Assembly (NCBI GenBank): GCA_016788885.1 | Contig: JAEURX010000052.1 | Coordinates: forward strand, 186,001-250,000 | Length of the DNA: 64,000 nucleotides | Reading direction: 5' to 3' | Source: Nitrospira sp. | GTDB taxonomy: Bacteria > Nitrospirota > Nitrospiria > Nitrospirales > Nitrospiraceae | Shown here: positions 27,681 to 36,060 of the stretch, one piece after another | How positions within the stretch are numbered: position 1 is the first letter of the stretch | Layout: each line of letters opens with the position of its first letter | Program-made: the position numbers and the translations under genes | Notes under the pieces: model-generated | What the model saw: the letters and a program-made list of their open reading frames with translations, nothing else | What the model was told of the DNA's origin: nothing | Database searches by the model: none

Positions 27681-28142
27681 ATGGGCCTCTTTCACGCCGA
27701 ACGACACGCCATGAGCAAAACTCTCAAAGAAATGGATGTGCTTCGCCAACATCTGGCCAAGCATCAATTGAAACTGACTCGCCAGCGAGAACTGATCCTG
27801 ACGGCGTTCCTTCGACAGGAGCACGTCACGGCGGAAACCATGTACCATCAGCTTGCCAAGAAAGATCCCCATCTGGGGCTGGCCACGATCTACCGCACGC
27901 TCAACCTCTTCTGCGAGGCCGGAATTGCCCAGGCGCGCCACTTCGGCACGCAGACGCAATACGACAATATCTCGCACAAAGGGCATCACGATCATCTCAT
28001 CTGCACCGGCTGTGGCACGATCGTCGAGTTCGAGAATTGCGAAATCGAACGGCTGCAGGAGGAGGTCGCGACAAAAAATGGTTTTGTGATCCAAACCCAC
28101 CGCCTGGAACTGTACGGTCTCTGCCCGCGCTGCCGCCATTGA
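27681..28142 (+). CDS. fur: Fur-family transcriptional regulator
   Basis: The product is 153 residues (143 if the ATG at 27711 is used). It has a winged helix (LTRQRELILTAFLRQEHVTA, LGLATIYRTLNLFCEAGIA) and the metal-binding dimerisation domain with HHDHLICTGC, two CxxC zinc sites (CTGC and CPRC) and H-x-H residues. This fits Fur better than PerR or Zur, because it lies directly upstream of ferric-iron transporter genes. A Fur-box-like operator overlaps the promoter of the porin operon at 35.7 kb. Confidence 0.88.
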   Translation: MGLFHAERHAMSKTLKEMDVLRQHLAKHQLKLTRQRELILTAFLRQEHVTAETMYHQLAKKDPHLGLATIYRTLNLFCEAGIAQARHFGTQTQYDNISHKGHHDHLICTGCGTIVEFENCEIERLQEEVATKNGFVIQTHRLELYGLCPRCRH

Positions 28143-28148
28143 CGGCGT

Positions 28149-28179
28149 GCCGTCTCATTCGGTATCATCTTGAGACGGC
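28149..28179 (+). terminator. Inverted repeat between fur and fbpA
   Basis: GCCGTCTCA (28149-28157) and TGAGACGGC (28171-28179) are perfect 9-base arms around a 13-base loop. It lies 7 bases after the fur stop codon and 60 before the fbpA start. There is no T-run, so it is either a weak terminator or an operator-like palindrome. Confidence 0.4.
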
Positions 28180-28238
28180 TTATCAATTTCAACTAGAGCG
28201 CCCGTTTCGGGCAATCCTTACACGTGGAGGCATGCCGC

Positions 28239-29270
28239 ATGGCTTCATCCCCTCGCTCCCTCTTCGCGCTGGCCTTTATCCTCGGCAGTCTACTGTGCTC
28301 CCAACTTCTCACCACACCTGTGGAAGCAGCGGACAAACTCGTCGTCTATTCTGGTCGAGCCGAGCGCCTAATCAAGCCGGTTCTGGACGAATTCCAGTCC
28401 AAGAGCGGCATTCAGGTCGAACTCTTGTCTTCGGGAACAACTGAACTGGTCAACCGGTTGCAGGCCGAGGGCGACCACAGCCCCGCAGACGTCTTCCTCA
28501 CCAACGATGCCGGGAGCCTCGAGCATGCCCGGGAACTGAAACTACTCCGGCCCATGAACATGCGCGAAGTCGAACGAGCCATTCCTCCACAGTTCCGCGC
28601 AAGCGACAACAGTTGGATCGGACTGTCTGGGCGATTCTGGATCGTCGTCTACAACACGAACCTGGTCAAACCTGAACAGATCAACTCCTTACTCGATCTG
28701 GCTCAACCGCAGTGGAAAGACAAGATCGCCATTCCAAACTCCGGCAGCGAGTACCTCCAAGCCGGCGTCTCCGTTATCAAAGCCACTTTCGGCGATGACC
28801 GCACGAAGCAATTTCTACAAGGTCTCAAGGCCAACGCCGGAACACAGGTGTATCAGAAGAGCTCGCAAATCGTGGAAGCGGTGGCCAAAGGCCACGTTGC
28901 CCTCGGGATCGTGAACCACTACTACATCTATCGGCACCTGGCCGCCCAGCCGGCCGCGCCCATCGCCGCCATTATGCCCGATCAGCAGGAGGGCGGGATG
29001 GGGGCCATCATGAACGTGACCGGAATCGGGATCACCCGCACCTCGAAGCATGTGGACAGTGCCAAGCTATTGGTCGAGTTCCTGGTGGCTCAAGCTGGAC
29101 AAAAACTGTTCGCAGACCTCGATAAAGAATACCCGTTGCACCCGGACGTCAAAGCCGACCCGGCGCTGGTCGACCGCCACAGCTTCCGCGCGGCACTCGT
29201 GCCGCTGGCCCGACTCGCGGAACTGCGCGAGAGCACACTCACGCTCATCGAGCAAGTCGGCCTTCGCTGA
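28239..29270 (+). CDS. fbpA: Ferric-iron ABC transporter, periplasmic binding protein
   Basis: The 343-residue product has a signal peptide (FALAFILGSLLCSQLL, cleaved near VEAADK) and the FbpA/class-II binding-protein pattern KLVVYSGRAERLIKPVLDEF. Adjacent tyrosines in VNHYYIYRHL match the family's ferric-iron ligands. The ATG at 28239 has GTGGAGG 8 bases upstream. It captures Fe3+ in the periplasm for the permease and ATPase encoded next, 14 bases downstream. Placement after fur supports iron rather than thiamine or another substrate. Confidence 0.9.
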   Translation: MASSPRSLFALAFILGSLLCSQLLTTPVEAADKLVVYSGRAERLIKPVLDEFQSKSGIQVELLSSGTTELVNRLQAEGDHSPADVFLTNDAGSLEHARELKLLRPMNMREVERAIPPQFRASDNSWIGLSGRFWIVVYNTNLVKPEQINSLLDLAQPQWKDKIAIPNSGSEYLQAGVSVIKATFGDDRTKQFLQGLKANAGTQVYQKSSQIVEAVAKGHVALGIVNHYYIYRHLAAQPAAPIAAIMPDQQEGGMGAIMNVTGIGITRTSKHVDSAKLLVEFLVAQAGQKLFADLDKEYPLHPDVKADPALVDRHSFRAALVPLARLAELRESTLTLIEQVGLR

Positions 29271-29284
29271 TCCCTTAGCCGCCT

Positions 29285-30889
29285 ATGTTCCCTACGACAC
29301 GCATCCACGCACCATCGTCGCTGCAATGGGTCAGCCTCATTACCGCCGCGTTCCTGGTTCTTCCCACCGGCTATATTATTTACGTGGCCATGACGGCTGC
29401 GCCTACCGTGTGGACTCGCCTGTGGTCTACGCGCATCCCGGAATTGCTCGGCAACACCCTCTCGCTTGCCGCCAGTGTGGCACTCACCACCCTGGGGCTT
29501 GGGCTCTCCCTGGCCTGGGTTATCGTACGTTACGAATTTCCCGGCCGCCGTATTTGGGAATGGGCGCTCGCGCTGCCTTTAGCCATGCCAACCTACGTAC
29601 TGGCGTACGTCTATGCCCATCTCCTGGGAATGGGCGGACCGGCAGAACAGTGGTGGCAGGCCATGCTGGGATCGGAGGCACGACTGCTCTCCCCCCAAAG
29701 TTTTCTTGGCGTCACACTCATCATGGCTCTGGACACCTTCCCGTTCGTCTACCTGCTGGTTCGCGGAGCGCTTCTTAACCTCAATCTGTCTTTTGAGGAA
29801 GTGGCTCGAGTCTGCGGCGTTGCTCCCTGGGCCACGCTGTGGAGAGTCACACTACCACTCATCCGTCCCGCCATCGCAGCGGGTCTTGCCCTTGTCGTGC
29901 TGTATGTGATCTCGGACTTCGGGGCCGTCTCACTCCTCCGCTACCAGACCCTTACCTATGCGGTCTATCAGCAAATGACCAGCCGCTACGACCACACGGC
30001 TGCCAGCATCCTGAGTCTGCTCCTCGTGCTCATGGCTGGAGTCTTCCTCGCCACTGAGCGGTGGTTTCGCCAGCGCAGCCGCTTTTATCAGACAACGGGT
30101 CGGTATCGGAAGGCCGCGCGCCAGCAGGCTGGCCCCATAGGAACACTCTTGATTACCGGCTACGTGCTCTTGGTCTTTGGCGTGTCGTTCGGCGTGCCTG
30201 CAGCGATGTTAATTCATTGGAGCATTGAAGCCATCGCGCAAGGGGCACTGGATGCGCGCTTCATTGGCTTCGTCTGGAACAGTAGCTTTCTTGCGGCCCT
30301 GGCGGCCAGTGCTGCCGTCATCATCGGGCTTCCATTGGCCTATCTCGCCAACCGTCGTCCAACCCGGCTCAATCTCGCCTGTCTCCATGCAGCCTATGCG
30401 GGATATGCGCTACCAGGTCCCGTCGCGGCCCTCGCGGTGCTCGTGCTCTTCACGCAGTTTGTCCCAGCCCTATACGGCACCGTCGTCGTATTGTTGATCG
30501 CGTACACTCTGCACTTTCTCCCCGTCGGACTGCAGTCGATGGAGCCGGCGCTGCAACAGATTACCCCCAACGTGGAGGAAGTCGCGCGCACCCTGGGCTG
30601 CACAACCCAACAGAGCCTGCGACGCATCACACTGCCCCTGGTTCGTAATGGTTTCACTGCGGCATGGGTACTCATGTTTCTCCAAACGATGAAGGAACTC
30701 CCAGCAACTTTGCTGCTGAGGCCGGTGGGATTTGATACACTGGCCATTCGTGTCTGGCTGGAAGCCAGCGAAGAGTATTACCAACTGGCGGCGCCGGCCG
30801 CACTGCTGATTGTCTTCCTGAGCCTTCCAGCGCTGATGTTGCTGGTTTCCAAGGACTGGCGTGGACACGCGAAGGAGAGCGCCACGTGA
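29285..30889 (+). CDS. fbpB: Ferric-iron ABC transporter, permease
   Basis: The 534-residue integral membrane protein has about twelve hydrophobic segments in two fused permease halves. Each half has an EAA-type loop: FEEVARVCGVAPWATLWRVT in the first half and VEEVARTLGCTTQQSLRRIT in the second. This two-domain layout is that of FbpB. It overlaps the ATPase gene by 4 bases and follows the binding-protein gene by 14 bases, so it is the middle of a three-gene operon. Confidence 0.92.
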   Translation: MFPTTRIHAPSSLQWVSLITAAFLVLPTGYIIYVAMTAAPTVWTRLWSTRIPELLGNTLSLAASVALTTLGLGLSLAWVIVRYEFPGRRIWEWALALPLAMPTYVLAYVYAHLLGMGGPAEQWWQAMLGSEARLLSPQSFLGVTLIMALDTFPFVYLLVRGALLNLNLSFEEVARVCGVAPWATLWRVTLPLIRPAIAAGLALVVLYVISDFGAVSLLRYQTLTYAVYQQMTSRYDHTAASILSLLLVLMAGVFLATERWFRQRSRFYQTTGRYRKAARQQAGPIGTLLITGYVLLVFGVSFGVPAAMLIHWSIEAIAQGALDARFIGFVWNSSFLAALAASAAVIIGLPLAYLANRRPTRLNLACLHAAYAGYALPGPVAALAVLVLFTQFVPALYGTVVVLLIAYTLHFLPVGLQSMEPALQQITPNVEEVARTLGCTTQQSLRRITLPLVRNGFTAAWVLMFLQTMKELPATLLLRPVGFDTLAIRVWLEASEEYYQLAAPAALLIVFLSLPALMLLVSKDWRGHAKESAT

Positions 30890-32037
30890 GCCCAGTGAAC
30901 GAATCAATTACAGGCGAGCAACATACTAAGTCAGGGGATATGGTGTCGAACGCGCTGGATATGCCTACTGAACGTTCGGCCGTTCTTGAATTGCGTGACG
31001 TGTCATGCGCGTATGAGCCGACCAGGCCGGCCGTCGAAGGCATTACCTTCACGGTCCACGAAGGGGAAATCCTCTGTCTGCTAGGACCTTCCGGCTGCGG
31101 CAAGACGACGATCCTTCGCGCCATCGCAGGATTTGAACGAGTGACCGCTGGCAGCATCGCGCTGTCGGGGCAACTGGTATCTTCGCGGGACACCATGATT
31201 CCCACTGAACAGCGGCATATCGGCATGGTCTTCCAGGAATACGCACTGTTCCCGCACTTACGGGTCGAGAAGAATATTGCCTTCGGCCTGCAGCACCTTT
31301 CGCGAGCCCAGCAGCAGACGATTGTCGATGACCTTCTCACGTTAACCGGCCTGCGGGGATTGGAGCATCGCTATCCGCATGAACTCTCCGGCGGTCAACA
31401 ACAGCGCGTTGCTCTTGCTCGTGCCCTGGCCCTTCGTCCGGTGCTCCTCCTCCTCGATGAACCATTCAGCAATCTCGATCCCGATATGGCAAGTCGTATG
31501 CGTCAGGATCTTCACGCCTTGCTGAGGCAAACCAAGACCACGGCTATTCTGGTGACCCATGATCATGACGAGGCCTTTTCCATGGCCGACCACGTCGCAG
31601 TCTTAAACAAAGGACGGTTGGAACAGTTCGATACGCCGGAAGCCATCTACCACCTTCCTACGACCCCCTTCGTTGCTGACTTTGTCGGGCAAGCGGACTT
31701 TATCGCCGGAGTCGTAACTCACCAAGTGGTGGCAACCGAAATCGGTGACTTTCCGAATACTCAGAACCTCGCGACGGGTACACAGGTCGTTGTGATGATA
31801 CGTCCCGACGACCTTCACATCGTCCCGACAAAAGGGGCCGACGCCCGTATCCTTGCTCGGCAATTCAAGGGATCTGAAAACGTCTACACGATTCAATTGC
31901 CGTCAGGCCAAATCGTGCATAGCAGTGAATCATCCCTGAGCATTTATCAGGTTGGGACTGCCATCGCCTTGCGCGTGGTGGCGACCCATACCGTGTTGTT
32001 TTTGCAACCATCCGGCGCACCGCCGATGGTATCGTGA
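30886..32037 (+). CDS. fbpC: Ferric-iron ABC transporter, ATPase
   Basis: The 383-residue protein has Walker A GPSGCGKTT, Q-loop VFQEYALFPH, signature LSGGQQQRVALARALAL, Walker B LLLDEPFSNLD and H-loop THDHDEA. A C-terminal regulatory domain resembling TOBE follows (VVVMIRPDDLHIVP). It starts with GTG, overlapping the fbpB stop by 4 bases (GTGA). The first 30 residues precede the usual ABC start, so a later start is possible. Confidence 0.92.
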   Translation: MSPVNESITGEQHTKSGDMVSNALDMPTERSAVLELRDVSCAYEPTRPAVEGITFTVHEGEILCLLGPSGCGKTTILRAIAGFERVTAGSIALSGQLVSSRDTMIPTEQRHIGMVFQEYALFPHLRVEKNIAFGLQHLSRAQQQTIVDDLLTLTGLRGLEHRYPHELSGGQQQRVALARALALRPVLLLLDEPFSNLDPDMASRMRQDLHALLRQTKTTAILVTHDHDEAFSMADHVAVLNKGRLEQFDTPEAIYHLPTTPFVADFVGQADFIAGVVTHQVVATEIGDFPNTQNLATGTQVVVMIRPDDLHIVPTKGADARILARQFKGSENVYTIQLPSGQIVHSSESSLSIYQVGTAIALRVVATHTVLFLQPSGAPPMVS

Positions 32038-32148
32038 GTTCAGACCCATATTCGGTCGCCATACCGAACACGACGCAGAAGAGCATAGTAGTGATGTGCT
32101 GCGGGCTTGCCCGCCGCGCGATAACAGTGAGAGGTGGAGGATGAACGA

Positions 32149-32580
32149 ATGGACGTGCTGAAGAACGCGGTTGAGTATGGGATCATCGGCCTATTAATCG
32201 CCTTGAGCGTCTGGTCGGTCGCGGTCGCGGTCGAGCGATGGCTCTACTATCGACGGGTAGATCTGGCACAATTTGCAGACGTTCAAACGTTTGAAATGGC
32301 ACTGACCAAGCGGCTCGTCATCATCGGTACCGTCGCCGCAAATGCCCCGTATATCGGCTTGCTGGGCACGGTCCTAGGAATCATGATGACGTTTCATACC
32401 ATGGGCACCTCCGGAACGATGGCCGTGAACACGATTATGATCGGCCTGAGCCTGGCCCTGAAGGCTACGGCCGTCGGTCTCCTGGTGGCAATTCCCTGTG
32501 TCGTTATGAACAATATTCTTCGCCGACGCGTCGCTGAACTGCTGACGACCTATAAGGTGCATCATGGAACGCGAAGTTAA
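32149..32580 (+). CDS. ExbB/TolQ-type proton-channel protein (short form)
   Basis: The 143-residue product contains the MotA/TolQ/ExbB domain: an N-terminal membrane segment (GIIGLLIALSVWSVAVAV), then APYIGLLGTVLGIMMTF and TIMIGLSLALKATAVGLLVA. It is shorter than the usual 220-240 residue ExbB. The ATG at 32149 has GGTGGAGG 8 bases upstream; a GTG at 32134 lies inside that site. With the ExbD and TonB genes, which overlap in turn, it should drive TonB from the proton gradient. Confidence 0.88.
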   Translation: MDVLKNAVEYGIIGLLIALSVWSVAVAVERWLYYRRVDLAQFADVQTFEMALTKRLVIIGTVAANAPYIGLLGTVLGIMMTFHTMGTSGTMAVNTIMIGLSLALKATAVGLLVAIPCVVMNNILRRRVAELLTTYKVHHGTRS

Positions 32581-32938
32581 TCAGATCAACGTCATCCCGC
32601 TGGTCGATGTCATGCTGGTGCTGCTCGTCATCGTGCTGACGACCGCCACCTTCATCAGTACGGGTCAAATTCCCGTAAACCTTGCAAAAGCCAAGGAGGC
32701 CGGGGATCATAAAGATGTTCCCGTCGTGGTCACGTTGACCGCCAACGGAGATTTGTTTCTCAATGATCGTCCCGTCCCGGCGGATGGTCTGAAGAGCATG
32801 CTGCTGGTCCATCCGAAGGAATCCCTGGTTGTCGTGCGCGCGGACAAAGTCACCCTGCTCGAACGTTTCGTCTCAGTTGTCGATGAAATCCGTGGCCTGG
32901 GATTCCAATCTGTCAGCCTCGAGGTCGTTCGCCTGTGA
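32564..32938 (+). CDS. exbD: ExbD/TolR-type protein
   Basis: The 124-residue protein has the ExbD layout: a short cytosolic start (MEREVNQINVIPLVDVMLVL) with the proton-pathway Asp in its membrane helix, then a periplasmic domain (PVVVTLTANGDLFLNDRPV). It overlaps the exbB-like gene by 17 bases and the tonB gene by 4, which points to coupled translation of one complex. Confidence 0.92.
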   Translation: MEREVNQINVIPLVDVMLVLLVIVLTTATFISTGQIPVNLAKAKEAGDHKDVPVVVTLTANGDLFLNDRPVPADGLKSMLLVHPKESLVVVRADKVTLLERFVSVVDEIRGLGFQSVSLEVVRL

Positions 32939-33891
32939 CGGCTTTCCATCCCGGCACGCCGGATCCGTTCATCCGTATGCGTCTAAGCGGCTGGATCATT
33001 TCGCTCTGCCTGCATGGCGCAGCCGTCATTTTGGCAGCATTCCTCGCCGCCAGAATCGGACTAACCCCGCCTTCATCGTCGTTCCGTTGGGACGTGACAG
33101 TCGTCGCCTCAGCACCCGCTACGCCATCAGCAACGACCGACAAGCCACAGGTTGCTGCCACACCATCGCGGATAGCAGAACGGAGGACGCTCGGAACACC
33201 GCACCGCGCCACCCCCGCTGACTCATCACGTTCGACGAAATCGGTCCTGACCTCGCAGAGCACCGTCCATGAACCGCAGACTTCGGTTCCGGTTGCCCCA
33301 TCGCCGCCCCAAAATAGTGAACTGACGTCTCAACCTCCCATGATACCTCCTGCTCCCGAGCCCCTGGAATCACTCCGTGAGCAGCCGGCCTCGGAACAAT
33401 CTCTTCCATCAGCAGTTGAACCTCCGGCAGAAGCTCACGAACACCACACATCTTCACCTTCTCCGAGCAAAGACAGCGAGACGATCGCACAACCACCGTC
33501 GTCACAACACGTTCTCCAGCAAACGCCTGAAGAGACGCCAGCTCCTATTTCAACCGCAGCCCTTGCCCCATCAACAAGCACCACGCCGGTGACTCGAAAG
33601 CCCGACTACGGTTGGCTTTCGGGCGTCCTATTGCCGCGCATTGAAGCGCTGAAGCAGTATCCCATCGATGCGCGACTCAAACATGCTGAGGGACGAGTGG
33701 TTGTACGAATTGTCATTCAGGAAGATGGACAAATCCTGTCCGCAACGATCGCCAAGAGTTCTGGGCATGACATTCTCGATCAGGCAGCCCTTGAGACCAT
33801 TCGAAAAGCTTCACCCATCATGCTGACTCAGCCTCTAGAGAAATCGCAGATCACAATACAAGTGCCCCTCAGCTATCAATTAGGACGATAA
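32935..33891 (+). CDS. tonB: TonB energy-transducing protein
   Basis: The 318-residue product has an N-terminal membrane anchor (IISLCLHGAAVILAAFLAAR), a long periplasmic linker rich in Pro, Ser, Thr and Glu (about 45-215), and the TonB C-terminal fold (YPIDARLKHAEGRVVVRIVI, SGHDILDQAALETIRKASP). It should contact outer-membrane receptors at TonB boxes. No TonB-dependent receptor is encoded in this window, so its receptor is elsewhere. It ends the exbB-exbD-tonB operon. Confidence 0.92.
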   Translation: MTAFHPGTPDPFIRMRLSGWIISLCLHGAAVILAAFLAARIGLTPPSSSFRWDVTVVASAPATPSATTDKPQVAATPSRIAERRTLGTPHRATPADSSRSTKSVLTSQSTVHEPQTSVPVAPSPPQNSELTSQPPMIPPAPEPLESLREQPASEQSLPSAVEPPAEAHEHHTSSPSPSKDSETIAQPPSSQHVLQQTPEETPAPISTAALAPSTSTTPVTRKPDYGWLSGVLLPRIEALKQYPIDARLKHAEGRVVVRIVIQEDGQILSATIAKSSGHDILDQAALETIRKASPIMLTQPLEKSQITIQVPLSYQLGR

Positions 33892-33937
33892 TATCGGTTG
33901 ATGGTGAGGAGCAGCTGTTAGGTCGGCCACATTGGAG

Positions 33938-34945
33938 CTATTCGTGCCCCCCATGAATCTTGACTCGTTCTTTGAGATATGACGAGACCCAAACGTTTCC
34001 ATCACGATCAACGATGACTGCACCAACCCCCGGCAGACGCTCGATCAGCGCTAACCCTCGTTCTCGCCCCATCACAAAAATTCCAGTGTCCAATCCATCC
34101 GCCATCGTCCCGTCTCTTGCTATAACCGTCACGCTTTGACAATCCTGTGCCGGGCGTAACGTCGCCGGATCGAGAATATGATGGTATCGGACTCCATCCC
34201 GTTCAAAATACCGCTCATAGTCACCGGCCGTGGAAATCGCTTCATCCTGGAGATCAACAGATGCCAACAGGGCATCTTCTCGTCGTGGATGCCGAATGCC
34301 AAACACAAATGTTTCGTGCCCTGGAAGTCGACCAAATGTCTTAATGTCGCCCGAGAGGGCAACGACTCCGGCTGTTGCTCCTGCCTTTCGCATCGCTGCG
34401 ACAGCCATGTCCGCAGCGTATCCTTTGCCGATGCCCCCCACATCAACGCGCATGCCGGGTTTTGCGAGATAACCGGTACTGGGGGCGACATCGAGATGAA
34501 GCTCTCGCAGATCCAGAAGTGGACGAACCGCTTGCAACATCTCATCCGAGGGCACCTGTTGCCGATCTAAGACGCTCCACGCCTCAACAGCAGGCCCCAC
34601 GAGGATGTTGAACCCTCCTTCGGTCAGACGAGCCATCTCGATCGATGTCTGCAAGATATGCATCGTTTCAGGACTGATCGTAACTGGCCCTTTCCCCGCT
34701 GCGGCATTCATTTGAGACAGTTCGCTGGTTGCAATCCATGTACTGAGCAAATCTTCCAACCGATGAATCTCTTGAAACCCTGCCGTTGCTGCCTCTTGCG
34801 CACTTTGACGGTCCGGTGCCACCGAGGTAATTGTTACGAGCGTGCCCATTTGCATTTGCGTCCGCTTCACGACGACAGGACTAGACACGACCTCGTTACT
34901 TGCGCATCCCCAACTAAGCGAGAACGCAACAATCAGGTGAGGCAT
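33938..34945 (-). CDS. apbE: FAD:protein FMN transferase ApbE
   Basis: ApbE attaches FMN covalently to threonine in exported or membrane proteins. The product (335 residues from the ATG at 34945) shows MQMGTLVTITSVAPD, the active-site region MRVDVGGIGKGYAADMAVAA, ALSGDIKTFGR and the Mg-binding end VTVIARDGTMADGLDTGIFV. The N-terminus is a signal that may be lipidated (FSLSWGC), which fits a periplasmic location. A start at 35038 would overlap the upstream lipoprotein gene. A likely substrate with the SGAT motif is encoded at 38051-38740. Confidence 0.9.
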   Translation of the reverse strand: MPHLIVAFSLSWGCASNEVVSSPVVVKRTQMQMGTLVTITSVAPDRQSAQEAATAGFQEIHRLEDLLSTWIATSELSQMNAAAGKGPVTISPETMHILQTSIEMARLTEGGFNILVGPAVEAWSVLDRQQVPSDEMLQAVRPLLDLRELHLDVAPSTGYLAKPGMRVDVGGIGKGYAADMAVAAMRKAGATAGVVALSGDIKTFGRLPGHETFVFGIRHPRREDALLASVDLQDEAISTAGDYERYFERDGVRYHHILDPATLRPAQDCQSVTVIARDGTMADGLDTGIFVMGRERGLALIERLPGVGAVIVDRDGNVWVSSYLKERVKIHGGHE

Positions 34946-34982
34946 GGCTGTGAGACAGCCCCGTAGCCGGACAAAGCAGCCT

Positions 34983-35609
34983 CTACCAGAGATGGCGCTG
35001 AAAATACCTCGGGTAGCGAGGGTATGGGAGGACTTCATAGAGTCGGGTCTCCGTTTCTGCGGGCGAAGGAATGAGTGTGGATAAGATTTCGCTTCCAAGG
35101 GTAGGATACCGCATTCGAATGGTCTGCTCGACTTCCTGTCGCGTGTCGTCTTCGGCCACCATTGATACAAGAACCATGCGTCCATACCGCGGCGAATCTA
35201 CTCCGAAACGCCAGGTGCCAACAAAGATCATTGATGTCTCGCCTATGCAGAAGGAAGACGAGAGCTGAGCGATCGACCTAAATGGTCCTTCACTGATTTG
35301 CACACGAGTAATTTCATAATGTCCAGCCGGAAGGAAAAGCACAAATGTCTTGTCGCCGGTCTCGAGTATTGCACTGTAACGCTCTCCCGTTTGCCGATGC
35401 ATGAACTCCAACCAACGCACCTCCGGCTCAAACCGTCTACCCCGATCTCCGGTAATCAACGCCATCGCTCGACCTGAAACCAGAATCATCGGAGGTCCGA
35501 CCGAGAGAGGGGGGACTGAAGCCTCTCTCACACACCCCACCAGGGCGAGGAGGCAAATCATGCTGCAATTCAACCTCAAGATGACAAGGAATCGCAGTGA
35601 CTGCTTCAT
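34983..35609 (-). CDS. Lipoprotein, hypothetical
   Basis: The 208-residue product starts with a lipoprotein signal (ICLLALVGC), so it is membrane anchored. The mature part is beta-rich (FVLFLPAGHYEITRVQI, MIFVGTWRFGV), like small carbohydrate- or surface-binding folds, but I recognise no family. The ATG at 35609 is the start of the signal; the frame upstream is implausible. It precedes apbE by 37 bases and shares the divergent promoter region with the zinc ribbon and porin genes. Confidence 0.7.
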   Translation of the reverse strand: MKQSLRFLVILRLNCSMICLLALVGCVREASVPPLSVGPPMILVSGRAMALITGDRGRRFEPEVRWLEFMHRQTGERYSAILETGDKTFVLFLPAGHYEITRVQISEGPFRSIAQLSSSFCIGETSMIFVGTWRFGVDSPRYGRMVLVSMVAEDDTRQEVEQTIRMRYPTLGSEILSTLIPSPAETETRLYEVLPYPRYPRYFQRHLW

Positions 35610-35677
35610 TGCGCAATTAAGGTAACCGAACATACGGGTGCGCGCAATTATTGTCCAGCAGCGCCTCCAATCTGCCC

Positions 35678-35718
35678 TTGACATTCTCTCGCTGATCGGG
35701 ATATTAATAATCGTTCTC
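35678..35718 (+). promoter_or_regulatory. Sigma-70 promoter overlapped by a Fur box
   Basis: TTGACA at 35678-35683 is a perfect -35. The -10 region (TATTAA) begins 18 bases later. It lies within GATATTAATAATCGTTCTC (35700-35718), which matches 15 of 19 positions of the classical Fur box GATAATGATAATCATTATC. Iron-loaded Fur bound there would block transcription of the zinc-ribbon/porin operon starting at 35747. Two copies of GCGCAATTA (35611 and 35642) lie beside the divergent lipoprotein promoter. Confidence 0.7.
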
Positions 35719-35746
35719 AATTTCGCCGACGCAATAATCGCTCGCT

Positions 35747-35926
35747 ATGACGTCTACCAATTCTCCGATACCCTCTTTGTGCCAGGACAGCGAAACACGC
35801 TGTGAGTGCGGCCAACTGATCGCCAAAGTTCGTGGACAGGGGCTGGAGCTCAAATGCAAGCGATGCAAACGCATTGTGGTCATCCCATTCACCTCAATTG
35901 AAGGGTGGGGCACGGTGCCGGCATGA
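35747..35926 (+). CDS. Small Com-like zinc-ribbon protein
   Basis: This 59-residue protein has two paired-cysteine sites, CECG (residues 19-22) and CKRC (37-40), separated by LIAKVRGQGLELK. That is the pattern of the Com family of zinc-ribbon regulators, named for the phage Mu translational activator of mom. The start ATG is weakly supported, since no strong ribosome-binding site is seen. It is the first gene after the Fur-box promoter and lies 134 bases before the porin. A regulatory role on the porin message is a guess. Confidence 0.65.
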   Translation: MTSTNSPIPSLCQDSETRCECGQLIAKVRGQGLELKCKRCKRIVVIPFTSIEGWGTVPA

Positions 35927-36060
35927 TTCAATTCACGAAAGGAGGCCTCCGCACCGGAAAGCATTCAAGGCTTCAGTCACCCCCTCAGACTTTCATCACA
36001 GACCAGAGACCGTTGAGTCCCGAGTCATTCCATAACTTTACTCGCGGATGGAGGATACCC

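Noticed and set aside
28143-28238. Search for a Fur box upstream of fbpA
   Set aside because: The region has a 9-base inverted repeat but no match to the Fur consensus that I would accept. Iron control of fbpABC is therefore not supported by a visible site.
33938-35185. Long upstream extension of apbE
   Set aside because: The extension overlaps the upstream lipoprotein gene and is not typical of ApbE; the ATG at 34945 gives a normal length with a signal sequence.
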